A stretch of DNA of 64,000 nucleotides from Streptomyces sp. B93 (GCF_018070565.1 NZ_JAGPXL010000015.1:1-64000), one strand, 5' to 3'; counted from the first letter of the stretch, positions 31,470 through 41,096 are shown. Program-made: numbers and translations. The notes: generated by a model not told the origin, from the letters alone.

Positions 31470-32930
31470 ATGCCGGACCTGTTCATCGGCGGCGACTGGA
31501 CCGCACCCCGGGCGAAGCGGACCCGTGAGATCCGCTGTCCCGCCGACGGCACCCTGGTCGCGGTGGTCGACGAGGCGGACGGCGAGGACACCGCCGACGC
31601 GATCGCCGCCGCCCGCCGCGCCTTCGACGAGGGCCCCTGGCCGCGCACCCCCGCCGCCGAGCGTGGCGACCTGCTGCTGCGGGTGGCCGACCTGCTGCTG
31701 CGGGACAAGGCCGCACTCGCCCGCGCCGAGTCCCTCGACACCGGCAAGCGCCTGGTGGAGAGCGAATACGACATCGACGACGTGGCCGCCTGCTTCCGCT
31801 ATTTCGGACGGCTGGTCGGGACCCAGACCGGCCGGGTCGTCGACACCGGCACCGACCACGCCGACAGCCGGGTCGTGTACGAACCGGTCGGGGTGTGCGC
31901 CCTGATCACCCCCTGGAACTATCCCCTCCTCCAGACCGCCTGGAAGGTCGCTCCGGCGCTCGCCGCGGGCAACACCTTCGTGCTGAAGCCGAGCGAGCTG
32001 ACCCCGCACACCGCCATCCACCTGATGCGGCTGCTGACGGAGGCGGGCCTGCCCGCGGGCGTCGGCAACCTGGTCCTGGGCGCCGGACCGGAGGCGGGCG
32101 CCCCGCTGGGCGACCACCCTGACGTGGACCTGGTGTCCTTCACCGGCGGCCTGGACACCGGCCGCCGGCTGATGGCCGCCGCGGCCGGGACGGTGAAGAA
32201 GGTCGCCCTCGAACTCGGCGGCAAGAACCCCAACGTCGTCTTCGCCGACGCCGACTTCGAGGCGGCCGTCGACATGGCGCTGACCGCGGTCTTCCTGCAC
32301 TCGGGGCAGGTGTGCTCGGCGGGGGCGCGGCTGCTGGTGGAGGACTCGCTGCACGACCGGTTCGTGGAAGAGGTGGTGCGCCGGGCGCGGCAGATCCCGC
32401 TCGGCGGGCCGTTCGACGAGCGGGCGCGCACCGGGCCACTGATCTCCGCGGCGCACCGGGCGAAGGTCGAGGCGTATGTCGCGCGGGGCCTCGAGGAGGG
32501 CGCCGTGCTGCGGTGCGGGGGCGCGCGGCCGGAAGGGCTCGACGAGGGGTTCTACTACCTGCCGACCGTGCTCGACGAGTGCGAGGCGTCGATGTCCGTG
32601 GTGCGGGAGGAGTCCTTCGGGCCGGTCCTCACCGTGGAGCGGTTCCGCGACGAGGACGAGGCCGTACGGCTGGCCAACGACACGATCTACGGGCTCGCGG
32701 GCGCGGTGTGGACCGGCGACGAGGCGAAGGCCGCGCGGGTGGCCGCCCGGCTGCGGCTGGGCACCGTGTGGATCAACGACTACCACCCCTATGTCCCGCA
32801 GGCGGAGTGGGGTGGTTTCAAGCAGTCGGGGACCGGGCGGGAGCTGGGTCCGGCCGGGCTCGCGGAGTACCAGGAGCCCAAGCACATCTGGCGCAACACC
32901 AGCCCCGCGGCGCAGGGCTGGTTCGACTGA
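31470..32930 (+). CDS. betB: Betaine-aldehyde dehydrogenase
   Basis: 486 residues, NAD(P)-dependent aldehyde dehydrogenase superfamily. Oxidises betaine aldehyde to glycine betaine. TPWNYPLLQ substrate/cofactor loop, ALELGGKNPN with the catalytic Glu, and Cys282 in GQVCSAGARL are intact; C-terminal EESFGPVLTVERF is typical. Last gene of the choline module, 92 bases after the binding protein. Its stop is only 2 bases from that of the convergent SMC gene with no hairpin between, so read-through antisense RNA is likely. Assignment to betaine aldehyde rests mainly on context. Confidence 0.88.
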   Translation: MPDLFIGGDWTAPRAKRTREIRCPADGTLVAVVDEADGEDTADAIAAARRAFDEGPWPRTPAAERGDLLLRVADLLLRDKAALARAESLDTGKRLVESEYDIDDVAACFRYFGRLVGTQTGRVVDTGTDHADSRVVYEPVGVCALITPWNYPLLQTAWKVAPALAAGNTFVLKPSELTPHTAIHLMRLLTEAGLPAGVGNLVLGAGPEAGAPLGDHPDVDLVSFTGGLDTGRRLMAAAAGTVKKVALELGGKNPNVVFADADFEAAVDMALTAVFLHSGQVCSAGARLLVEDSLHDRFVEEVVRRARQIPLGGPFDERARTGPLISAAHRAKVEAYVARGLEEGAVLRCGGARPEGLDEGFYYLPTVLDECEASMSVVREESFGPVLTVERFRDEDEAVRLANDTIYGLAGAVWTGDEAKAARVAARLRLGTVWINDYHPYVPQAEWGGFKQSGTGRELGPAGLAEYQEPKHIWRNTSPAAQGWFD

Positions 32931-32932
32931 CG

Positions 32933-35900
32933 TCAGCTCCCCTGGGGGGCGGGGCGTTTGAACATGCGGGTCGCGGTGATCTCGCTGTGCACCGCCTCCG
33001 CCTCCCCGGCCGGGGCGGGCTCCGGCAGCCCCGGCCGCAGGTGCTCCTCGACGCTGATGTACTTCAGCCCCGCCCGTAGGTCGGCGTCGTTGCGCAACCT
33101 GATGACCAGCGGGAACTCCGCGAGCGCGGTCGTGTCGAACAGGCCGGTGGTGTACAGCAGCTGCACGCCGAGCGCGTCGGACACCGCACGCTGGAGTTCC
33201 AGCAGATAGGTGGCGTTGGCGCGGCCGATGGGGTTGTCCAGGAACAGGGTGCCCGCGTGGCGGTGCTTGTCGCGGCCCCGGTCGTTGCTGCGCAGCGCCG
33301 CCATCGTGCAGTACAGGGCGATGGCGGCGGTCAGCAGCTGGCCGCCGGAGAACACGTCGCCCATCTGCCCGACCGGCACCCGCTCGGCACGCAGCACGGC
33401 GTCCGGTTTGAGGATTTCCACGGCGACGCCCTTGGGCTGGAGGGCGGCGGCGACCCCGCGCAGCAGCAGGGACATGCCGTCGCGGCGCAGGTCGGAGTTC
33501 TTCTTCACGGCGGCGCGGGTCGCCTCGTCGATGACCTCGCCGAGCCGTTCGGTGAGGGTGGCCTGGTCGGGTTCGTCGAAGCGGATGCGCAGGAACTCCT
33601 GCCCCGACCACTCCCCCAGCCCTTCGGGCAGCCGGGACAGCCGCTGCGCGGACCGCAGGGTGGCGAGGGCCGACTCGACGAGGCCGCGCAGCCGGTCCAC
33701 GATCGAGTCGCGGTTGCGCTCCAGCTGGGCCAGCTCGTCGGTGAGGACCCGCAGGCGGGGCGCGAAGGCGTCCGCCCACTTCTGTGCGTGCTCGGGCAGC
33801 GCGGCGGCGGGCAGTTCGCGGATCTGCTGGCGGGCCGGGGTGCGGACCTGTTCGTAGCGGGTGGAGTTGGCGTGCCGGACGAGGATGTCGCTGGCCTCGC
33901 GGACGGCGGCCTCGGCGGCGGACAGGTCGGCGGCGCAGCCGCGCAGGGAGCGGCGGGCCTCGGCGGCGGACTGCCGGGCGTCCTCCAGGGAACCCGGGTA
34001 GGGCTCGGGCCGGTCCTGGTCGTCGTCGGGAGTCTGCTCGCGGAGCAGGTCGCGCAGCAGGGCGGCGGTCTCGTCGAAGCCCCCGGCCGCGTCCTCGGCG
34101 GCACGGTGGGCGGCCAGCAGTTCGGCGTGGGCGTCGCGCGACTGGGCCAGCGCCTCGGTGCGGGAGGCGAGTTCGGCGGTGGCGGTGCGCAGCAGGGCCT
34201 GGGCGTGTTCGGCGTCGCGCGGGAGCAGTGCCTCAGGGAGGTCGGTGTGGGCGTCGCCGTCCTCGGGCGCGTGCCGCTCGGCCTCGCCGCGCAGGCGTCC
34301 CAGTTGCTCGGAGGCGGTGGACATCCGCGTCTCCAGCAGCTGCACCAGTTCCTCGGCGCGGGCGGCGGCGGCCTGCCGGGACGGGCCGTCGGAGCCGTCC
34401 GGCGAGGTCAGGAGCTGTTCCGCGCGGGTGCGCACCTTGTTGCTGAGCCGGTCCAGTTCGGCGCGGGCGGCGCTCTCGTCGCTCTCCGCGCGGGCCTGCT
34501 CGGCCCGCAGGTCGGCTCCGACGCCGACCTTCTCGTACACCTGGGAGGCGGCCCGGTACGCCTCCCGCAGGGCGGGCAGCGAGGCCTTCGGCCCGTCCGT
34601 GCCGTCCTCGGGTACGTCGTCGGGGGCGCCCGCGATCTCGGCGCGCTCGGCGCGCAGCGCGCGGGCGGTCCGGCGGGCGTCGTCGGCGGCGCGCTGGGCG
34701 GCGCGGCGGTCCTCGTCGGCGGCGCGGGCGCGCTCCAGGCAGACCTGGGCGCGGGCCTCCGACTCGGTGGCCTCGTCGGCCAGTTCACGCAGCCGCGCCT
34801 GCCATCCGGCGCGTTCGCGCAGGCGGAAGGCGAGTCCGGCGAGGGCGTCGGCGGCGCGCCGGGCCTTCTGTGCGGCCTCCTGCCGTTCGTCGCGCACCTG
34901 GGCCGCCTCGGCGGCGGCCTCCTCGGCCTCCGCGCGGGCGGTGCGGGCCTCCGCCAGCTCCGCCTCGGCCTCCTCGGCGAAGGCGCGCGCCTCGCGGGCG
35001 GCCTCGGCCAGTTCGACCAGGCGTCCGGCCGGGCAGCCGGTGCGCCAGGAGGCGAGCCGCGCGGACAGCTCCCGGTCCTTGCCGAGCCGGGCGGCGAGCG
35101 CCCGGATCTCCTCGTCGCGCTCGGTCGCGCGGGCGCGCAGCGCCTGCCGCTCCTCGTCGGCGGCGTGCTCGTCGTGCATGGCCGGGTTCGGCGGTACGAG
35201 GAAGACGTCACCGTCGTCCGCGCCGGGCGCCGGGGTGGGGGCGAGCAGGGCGGCGGCGGTGCCGACGGCCACGGTGGAGCGGGGCAGCAGCGCGGCCTCG
35301 CCGAGCGCCTCGCGGGCCCGGGTGTGCGAGGCCGGGTCGGTGATGACCACGCCGTCGACGAGTTCGGGCCGGGCGGCCAGGACGCGCGCGTGGTCGGCGG
35401 GGTCGACGGCCTGGGCGAGGTAGCGCCAGCCGGGCAGGGCCGGGATGCCGTGCTCGCCGAGGTACTCGACGGTGGCGAGGACGTCCGGGCCGGGCGGCAG
35501 CAGTCCGCCGTCGCCGAGCGCGCCGAGGATGCGGGCGTCGTCGGCGGCGGCGGTGCGCAGGTCGAACAGCTGGCGCTCGGCGGCGGAGACGGCGTCGTCG
35601 AGCAGTTCGCGCAACTCGTCGGCGAAGCGGTCGAGTTCCTCGGGGGTCAGCGCGCCGTTCGCGTCGGCCGTCGGGGTGCTCGCGCGGGCGCTGTCGGTGC
35701 CCGAGCGCGGTCCCGGGACGCCGGAGCGTGGCGCGCCCGGCAGGCTCAGCAGTTCCGCGAGCCGGGTCTCGGCGGCCAGCGCCTCGGCGGTGCGGCGTTC
35801 GCCGTCGTACGCCCGCTCGGCGGCGAGGGCGGCGTCCGCCGCGCGGGCCGCGGTGAGTTCGGCGCGGCTCTCGGTGGCCGCGGTCTCGCGGGCCTGTTCG

Positions 35901-37579
35901 GCGGCCCGGCGGGAGGCCTCGCGGGCGGTGTCCCAGGCGGCGACCGCGCTCTTCTCGGCGTCGCTGGCGGCGAGCGCGGCACGGGCCGGGTCGGCGTCGG
36001 GCGCGCTGTCGTCGAGCCAGCCCGCGCGAACGGCCTCGGCGGTTTCCTGCTCGACCTCGGTGAGCCGCTGCCGCAGGTGACCGGCCTCACTGCGGGCGCG
36101 CTGCGCCTCGGTGGCGGCGGCGGTGGAGTCGCGGTGGGCGGAGTCGCTGACGTCCTGGAGCGACGCCGAGCGCTCCTCCTCCTCGTTGGCGAGGGTCTCG
36201 GCGCTCTCCGCGGCCGAGTGCAGGGCCCGTACGAGGTCGACGGCGGCCTTGGTGCGGGCGGCGAGGGCGGGTGCGGCGTCCCGCTCGGCCTCCTGGATCG
36301 CGGCGGACACGCGGGCGACTCGGTCGGCGGCGGCGCGGTGGCGCAGTACGGTCTCGGCGGCCTGCCAGGCGGAGTGCAGGGTGCGGGCGTCGGCGAGTTC
36401 GCGTTTCTGCGCGGCGGCGGCCTTCTCGGCGGCGGCGAGCGCCAGGGAGGCGTGCCGGTAGGCGAGTTCGGCGGCGACGAGCGCGCTGTGCTCGCGGGTG
36501 GACTCGGCGTGGGTGACGGCGTAGGCGGCGGCCGTGACCCGCTGGGCGAGGTCGGTGGCGCGGACGCGTTCCTGGGTGCCGCGCGCGGACAGCCGCCGGG
36601 ACAGGGTGCGGGTGCGCCGCTCGGCCGCGGTGTGGATGTCACGCGCGCGTGAACGGGCCTCGGCGGCTTCGACGATCCGGCCCAACAGGTCCACCGACCC
36701 GGCGGTGAAGTCGCGTTCGGCGATCAGTTCGGCGCGGCGGCCGAGCTTGTTGCCGAAGCCGCTGACCAGGTCGGCGAGGCCGTCGGTGTCCCGGGTGTCG
36801 GTGACGGCGCGCAGCAGCAGGTCGGTGAAGTCGGCGTCCTTCTTCACGGCGAAGAGACCGGCCGCCTCGCCCTCGTCGGCGTTCATCTCCCGCTGGTAGC
36901 GGAAGAGTTCGGGATCGAGGCCGAGTTCGCCGAGGTGTTCGGTCCAGCGCTCGTGGGTCTCCTCCCAGTGCACCTCCAGGTGCGGGTAGGTCTTGCCCGC
37001 CTCGGTGAGGGCGTCGCGGAAGCCCTTCATGGTGCGGCGGCGGCCCCGGGCGCCGGACTGGCCCTCGACGGGCGGGCGTACGGCGGTGGACTCGGCGACG
37101 GGCAGGTTGTCCAGGCTGAGTCCGGGGCCGGGCCGGAAGGAGTACCAGGCCTCGGCGAACTTGCGCGGGTCGTTGGAGACCTGGCGGCCCCGCCACTCGC
37201 TGACCTTGCCGACGACCACGCACTCACCGGTCAGCACGTGCTGCCACTCCAGCGCCACGTGCCCGCAGTCGTCGGCGAGCAGGAACTTGCGCAGCACGCC
37301 GGAGCTGGCGCCGCCGAGGGTGTTGCGGTGGCCCGGCAGCATCACCGAGAAGATCAGCTTGAGCAGGACGGACTTGCCACCGCCGTTCTCCAGGAAGAGG
37401 ACGCCCGCGGGGGCCGGGCGGCGCGGCGGGCCGACCGGCTCCTCCTCGAAGAACTCCGCCTGCGTGGGGGCGGGGTCGGGCACGGGCTCGCCGACACCGC
37501 GCAGGTCAAGCACGGTGTCGGCGTAGCGCGCACCGGCGGGTCCGATGGAGTAGAGGCGGACCCGGGACAGCTCGTACAT
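32933..37579 (-). CDS. MukB/JetC-like SMC ATPase
   Basis: 1548 residues. N-terminal head with P-loop FLENGGGKSVLLK (Lys69), a hydrophilic central part (about 280-1250) of Ala/Glu/Arg-rich heptads typical of SMC coiled coils with a less helical hinge-like part near 640-800, and a C-terminal head with signature FSGGQLLTAA (from 1410) and Walker B LFLDNPIG (Asp1448). The P-loop lacks the usual first Gly, and Asn1449 stands where the catalytic Glu is expected. The two genes upstream encode MukE- and MukF-like partners. No nuclease gene (JetD/MksG) is adjacent. Start ATG 37579. Function (plasmid exclusion or chromosome handling) is not established. Confidence 0.82.
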   Translation of the reverse strand: MYELSRVRLYSIGPAGARYADTVLDLRGVGEPVPDPAPTQAEFFEEEPVGPPRRPAPAGVLFLENGGGKSVLLKLIFSVMLPGHRNTLGGASSGVLRKFLLADDCGHVALEWQHVLTGECVVVGKVSEWRGRQVSNDPRKFAEAWYSFRPGPGLSLDNLPVAESTAVRPPVEGQSGARGRRRTMKGFRDALTEAGKTYPHLEVHWEETHERWTEHLGELGLDPELFRYQREMNADEGEAAGLFAVKKDADFTDLLLRAVTDTRDTDGLADLVSGFGNKLGRRAELIAERDFTAGSVDLLGRIVEAAEARSRARDIHTAAERRTRTLSRRLSARGTQERVRATDLAQRVTAAAYAVTHAESTREHSALVAAELAYRHASLALAAAEKAAAAQKRELADARTLHSAWQAAETVLRHRAAADRVARVSAAIQEAERDAAPALAARTKAAVDLVRALHSAAESAETLANEEEERSASLQDVSDSAHRDSTAAATEAQRARSEAGHLRQRLTEVEQETAEAVRAGWLDDSAPDADPARAALAASDAEKSAVAAWDTAREASRRAAEQARETAATESRAELTAARAADAALAAERAYDGERRTAEALAAETRLAELLSLPGAPRSGVPGPRSGTDSARASTPTADANGALTPEELDRFADELRELLDDAVSAAERQLFDLRTAAADDARILGALGDGGLLPPGPDVLATVEYLGEHGIPALPGWRYLAQAVDPADHARVLAARPELVDGVVITDPASHTRAREALGEAALLPRSTVAVGTAAALLAPTPAPGADDGDVFLVPPNPAMHDEHAADEERQALRARATERDEEIRALAARLGKDRELSARLASWRTGCPAGRLVELAEAAREARAFAEEAEAELAEARTARAEAEEAAAEAAQVRDERQEAAQKARRAADALAGLAFRLRERAGWQARLRELADEATESEARAQVCLERARAADEDRRAAQRAADDARRTARALRAERAEIAGAPDDVPEDGTDGPKASLPALREAYRAASQVYEKVGVGADLRAEQARAESDESAARAELDRLSNKVRTRAEQLLTSPDGSDGPSRQAAAARAEELVQLLETRMSTASEQLGRLRGEAERHAPEDGDAHTDLPEALLPRDAEHAQALLRTATAELASRTEALAQSRDAHAELLAAHRAAEDAAGGFDETAALLRDLLREQTPDDDQDRPEPYPGSLEDARQSAAEARRSLRGCAADLSAAEAAVREASDILVRHANSTRYEQVRTPARQQIRELPAAALPEHAQKWADAFAPRLRVLTDELAQLERNRDSIVDRLRGLVESALATLRSAQRLSRLPEGLGEWSGQEFLRIRFDEPDQATLTERLGEVIDEATRAAVKKNSDLRRDGMSLLLRGVAAALQPKGVAVEILKPDAVLRAERVPVGQMGDVFSGGQLLTAAIALYCTMAALRSNDRGRDKHRHAGTLFLDNPIGRANATYLLELQRAVSDALGVQLLYTTGLFDTTALAEFPLVIRLRNDADLRAGLKYISVEEHLRPGLPEPAPAGEAEAVHSEITATRMFKRPAPQGS

Positions 37580-37610
37580 GGCGGACTCTCGTCAGTCTTC
37601 TGCGGGGGGG

Positions 37611-38555
37611 TCAGGGCTGGGGGGAGGCGTGGAACGGCAGTCCGGCGTCGGCGACCAGGTCCAGGTCGTCGGTGTCCTCGGCGGGCAGCAGGGTGGGGGT
37701 GCCGTCGGTCACCGGGACCACGCCCAGCTCCAGTAGTTCGGCCAGGGCGGCGCTGCCCGCCATGTCGCGGACCTGGAGCTGGTAGCGGGCGGTGGTGCGG
37801 TAGGTGCCGCCGTGGTCGTCGCCGGTGCGCTGGAGGAAGCCGGAGTCGGTGAGGAAGGCGACGGCCTTGGCGATGATGCCGGTGGTGGAGCCCGCGAGTC
37901 GGCGGGCGTCCTTGGTGGCGCCGGTCGCGCTGCGTCTGACCCAGATCCGCCAGGCGGCCTCCAGTCCGGGCGCGTCGCTCACCGGGTCGGTGTTCTCGCC
38001 CTGCGCCTCGGCCCGCTCCTCCAGGCGGCGGCAGGCCTGGCGGACGAAGGCGTCGACGCCGTTGACGGTGACCCGGCCGATGTAGCCGTCGTCGGCGAGG
38101 TCCTCGGGGCGGGGGAACGCCATCGCGGCGACGGCGAGGTGGGCGAGCCCGTGCAGGAACCGGTCGCCGGAGTCGGCTGAGGTACGACGCGCGTAGTCGC
38201 CCATGCGGACGGCGAACACCGAGTCCTCGGCGGCGGTCACCGCCATGCCCGCGCGCGGGGACACCTCCAGGACCACCAGGCCGAGCCCGGTGGCGACGGC
38301 GTCCGCGAGCCGTGCGAAGGGCGGGTCCTCGCGGTAGCGGCGCAGCAGTTCCGCGTACTCCTGGTCGCGGGCGGGCTGGAGCTTGGGCTGGAGCCCGAAC
38401 GCGACGAGCCGGGCCGCGTCGGCGGCGTCGGCGGGCGTGACGGCGGCGCTCACGGACGCGGAACCGGTCCCAGTCGCGGAACCGGTCCCCGACGCGGCAG
38501 CGCTCGCCGACCCGGCGACGGTCTCCTGCTCGCTGCGGTCGTCGTGCTCGGTCAC
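37611..38555 (-). CDS. MukE/JetB-like accessory subunit of an SMC complex
   Basis: 314 residues, soluble. After a low-complexity Ser/Thr/Ala-rich leader of about 45 residues, the rest looks like paired winged-helix modules (LLRRYREDPPFARLADAVATGLGLVVLEVS; IIAKAVAFLTDSGFLQRTGDDHGGTYRTTARYQLQVRDMA). Size and place between an SMC gene and a MukF-like gene fit MukE/MksE/JetB. I assign it from operon structure and general features, not from a clear motif. Start GTG at 38555 after AAGGAG; the SMC gene follows 31 bases after its stop. Confidence 0.65.
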   Translation of the reverse strand: MTEHDDRSEQETVAGSASAAASGTGSATGTGSASVSAAVTPADAADAARLVAFGLQPKLQPARDQEYAELLRRYREDPPFARLADAVATGLGLVVLEVSPRAGMAVTAAEDSVFAVRMGDYARRTSADSGDRFLHGLAHLAVAAMAFPRPEDLADDGYIGRVTVNGVDAFVRQACRRLEERAEAQGENTDPVSDAPGLEAAWRIWVRRSATGATKDARRLAGSTTGIIAKAVAFLTDSGFLQRTGDDHGGTYRTTARYQLQVRDMAGSAALAELLELGVVPVTDGTPTLLPAEDTDDLDLVADAGLPFHASPQP

Positions 38556-38610
38556 GGTCGGGGCTCCTTGCCGCGGTGTCGCTGGTACGGGGGTGTGCTG
38601 GTGTGCCTGC

Positions 38611-40137
38611 TCACGCGGCCTCCGTCCGGTCGGCCGCCATGCCGGCCGCGTCCAGCAGGGCGGTGCCCACGATGAGGTCGGCGCCGCCGAACTCGGGGTC
38701 GTCCAGTTCGGTCCCGTCGTCCACGGCGAAGAGCAGCTTCTGCTCGCCCTGGCGGTAGGCGGTGCCGACGGGCGGGCTGGCCGCGTGCACCGCCAGCAGG
38801 GCGACCAGGTACGGCAGGTCGGGGTCGCGGCGGCGGGCCTCGGCGAGCAGGCCGGAGAGTCTGCGGGGGGCGTCGGCGGGCAGGTCGAGCAGTTCCGTCG
38901 CCGCCGCGAGCTGCTCCTCGCTGAAGCGGCTGTCGTCCGGGGTGGCGATGAGGTCGGGCTCCGGCATCTCCGCGCCCAGGTGCTCCCGCTCCACCGGTGG
39001 TGTCAGCAGTATCTCGACGAGGTCGCCGACGCGCACGGACACGGGTGTGCGCAGGCCGGTGCCGTCGGCGAAGAAGGCGTCGGTGACGCGGATCGCCCGC
39101 TCCAGCGGGAGCGGCAGGGTGGGGGCGAGGAGATGGCCGTAGAGGTCCGTGCCGGAGGTGGCCGCAGGGGTGGCGAAGGCCTGCCGGTCCTGTTCGGCGC
39201 GGAACAGCGGACCGGCCTCCAGCAGCCGGGACTGGAGCTGGGTGTGCCTGCGGATGCAGTCCTTGACGATGTCGACCAGCTCGGCCGCACGGCGCTTGTG
39301 CTCGGGCTCCTCGGACTCGTCGCGGGCGCGGCGGATGTTGGTGAGGATCGCGTTCTCGTGGCGGTAGCGGTCGGCGACGTGGTCGAGGGCCTCGGCGATC
39401 ATGTCGGGGACGGCGCTGAGCCAGTCCACCGCGCGGACGTTGCGCCGGGTGGCGTCCAGGGCGCGGCGCAGGGTCTCCGAATACTGCACGGTGCGGTACC
39501 GGGCCTGCTCGGCGGCGAGCTGGGCGTCGGCCAGCCGCCCCCGGTTGATCAGCACCTCCAGCTTGACCTCGGCGGCGATCTGGGCGCTGGTGACGTCGGT
39601 GTCCAGGGCGCCGACCAGGACGTTGACCGCCTCGTCCGTCGTACGGAGGTAGACGCTGCCGCCGGGGCCCGGTACCTCCTCGATCAGCTTGAAGTCGTAG
39701 TCCCGGCGGACGTAGGTGCCGTCCGGTGCGAAGGTGCCGTACACGGCGCGGAAGCCGCGGTCGACGTTGCCCACGTTGATCAGGTTCTCCAGCACCCAGC
39801 GGGCCACGCGCTCGTGCTCGGTGACGGGGCGCCGCGGGGCCTGGGCGGCGATGCGGGGGATGAGCCGGGCGACGACCTGGTCGTGGTCGGCTCCGGTGTC
39901 GAAGTCCATGTTCAGGGTGACGAGGTCGATCGCGGCGAGGGCGACCTCGGCCATGCCGTACACCGAGTACTCGCCCGCGAGGTTGGCCTTGCGGGTGTCC
40001 AGGTCGTGCAGCGGGGCGGTGCAGGCGAGCGCGCGCAGCCGCCGCGCCAGTCCTTCGTCGGCGGCCGGGCCCGGCGCGGGCCGCGGCCCCGCGCTGAGCT
40101 GGGGCGGAACGCTGTCCGTCGATGCAGGCGAAGTCAC
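38611..40137 (-). CDS. MukF/JetA-like kleisin subunit of an SMC complex
   Basis: About 508 residues. An N-terminal helical part with DTRKANLAGEYSVYGMAEVALAAIDLVTLNMDF, a wing-like VRRDYDFKLIEE, a long central helix bundle (residues about 160-320, with DQVVARLIPRIAAQ before it), and a C-terminal globular part. This resembles the winged-helix, helical-dimer, kleisin order of MukF/MksB-partner proteins. First gene of the operon, 55 bases before the MukE-like gene. Start is uncertain: GTG 40137 was chosen because the protein then begins TSPAST; TTG 40167 is also open and neither has a good ribosome site. Confidence 0.65.
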   Translation of the reverse strand: MTSPASTDSVPPQLSAGPRPAPGPAADEGLARRLRALACTAPLHDLDTRKANLAGEYSVYGMAEVALAAIDLVTLNMDFDTGADHDQVVARLIPRIAAQAPRRPVTEHERVARWVLENLINVGNVDRGFRAVYGTFAPDGTYVRRDYDFKLIEEVPGPGGSVYLRTTDEAVNVLVGALDTDVTSAQIAAEVKLEVLINRGRLADAQLAAEQARYRTVQYSETLRRALDATRRNVRAVDWLSAVPDMIAEALDHVADRYRHENAILTNIRRARDESEEPEHKRRAAELVDIVKDCIRRHTQLQSRLLEAGPLFRAEQDRQAFATPAATSGTDLYGHLLAPTLPLPLERAIRVTDAFFADGTGLRTPVSVRVGDLVEILLTPPVEREHLGAEMPEPDLIATPDDSRFSEEQLAAATELLDLPADAPRRLSGLLAEARRRDPDLPYLVALLAVHAASPPVGTAYRQGEQKLLFAVDDGTELDDPEFGGADLIVGTALLDAAGMAADRTEAA

Positions 40138-40239
40138 GGTGCACAGACTAGGTCCTCGGTCTGACAACGACCCAAACGGGCGCAGAAGCGACCACCGTCA
40201 CAGCGGCGCTACACGCCTGGTCACCGGCGGGGGCCGGGC

Positions 40240-40935
40240 TCAGCCGTCGGCGCCCACCCGGCGCTGGTAGGCCCCGCCGATACGCTTCAGTGAGTCGTCG
40301 AGGTAGACCGCGAGCTGCCGCTCCGCCTCGGTCCTGTCGCCCGCCTGGAGCGCGTGCAGGATCTGCCGGTTGCGGGCGAGGTAGGGCTCGTGCAGGCGCC
40401 GGGGTTCGTCCACGACGTGGAAGGCGAGGCGGAGTTCGGCGAAGACGCTGCGCATCAGCTCGTCGGTGCGTGCGCTCCCGGCGAGGGCGACCAGTTCCCG
40501 GTGGAAGTGGATGTTGGCGGTGCCCAGGCGGCTCCAATCCTCCTCGGCGGCCGCCAGCTGGCCCTGGTTGACGGCCGACGTGAGCCCGTCGAGCGCGTAC
40601 GGCGGCTCGCCGAGCCCGCGGACGACGGCGCACTCGACGAGGCGGCGGGTGCGGTAGATGTCCTCGACGTCCTCGACCGTCAGCACTCGCACGAAGACGC
40701 CGCGGTTCAGCTCGTGGACGAGCAGCCGCTCGTGGGTGAGCAGCCGGAAAGCCTCGCGCAGGGTGTTGCGGGAGACGCCCAGCGCCCCGCCGATGGCGTC
40801 CTCCGACAGCCGGGTGCCGGGCGGGAAGAAGCCCTCGGCGATCCGGGTCCGCAGGATGTCCGACACCCGCTCGGCGGTGCTGGTGCGCCCGAGGAGGGCG
40901 CGGTCGTCGGCCAGTCCCGTCAGCTGCTCTGCCAT
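40240..40935 (-). CDS. GntR-family (FadR/FCD subgroup) transcriptional regulator
   Basis: 231 residues. N-terminal winged helix (SDILRTRIAEGFFPPGTRLSED, then GVSRNTLREAFRLLTHERLL) and a C-terminal FCD ligand domain with the HFHRELVALAGS metal-site His motif. Such proteins bind small carboxylates. It is divergent from the MFS-DUF1445-pxpABC operon, and a perfect 19-bp palindrome lies in between, so it most likely represses that operon and itself, with 5-oxoproline or a related acid as inducer (inference). Start ATG at 40935. Confidence 0.9.
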   Translation of the reverse strand: MAEQLTGLADDRALLGRTSTAERVSDILRTRIAEGFFPPGTRLSEDAIGGALGVSRNTLREAFRLLTHERLLVHELNRGVFVRVLTVEDVEDIYRTRRLVECAVVRGLGEPPYALDGLTSAVNQGQLAAAEEDWSRLGTANIHFHRELVALAGSARTDELMRSVFAELRLAFHVVDEPRRLHEPYLARNRQILHALQAGDRTEAERQLAVYLDDSLKRIGGAYQRRVGADG

Positions 40936-40983
40936 GCCCGGAATTCAACCGCAGACAGAAGAACGAGACAACATGAGTATTGA

Positions 40984-41002
40984 AGGATCGTTGAACGATC
41001 CT
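40984..41002. promoter_or_regulatory. 19-bp perfect palindrome, probable GntR operator
   Basis: AGGATCGTT-G-AACGATCCT is a perfect inverted repeat with a single central base. It stands 49 bases from the GntR start and 94 from the MFS start, in the 161-base divergent promoter region. FCD-type GntR proteins bind palindromes of this size. Assignment to this regulator is inferred from position. Confidence 0.75.
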
Positions 41003-41096
41003 CTACGTTGCTACGAACGCACGGCACAACCCCGCAAGACACGGCAACGGCACGGCTCAGTCCCAGCACCCTCCGTCCTCACACTGCGAGGTGCAC

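Noticed and set aside
33257..36652. Open frame of 1131 codons on the plus strand
   Set aside because: Shadow of the SMC gene on the other strand; low-complexity Gly/Ala/Val sequence and no ribosome site.
32933..40137. Complete four-gene Wadjet (JetABCD) defence system
   Set aside because: No JetD gene lies on either side: betB ends 2 bases from the SMC gene and the GntR gene follows the kleisin-like gene. Calling it Wadjet would overstate the evidence.
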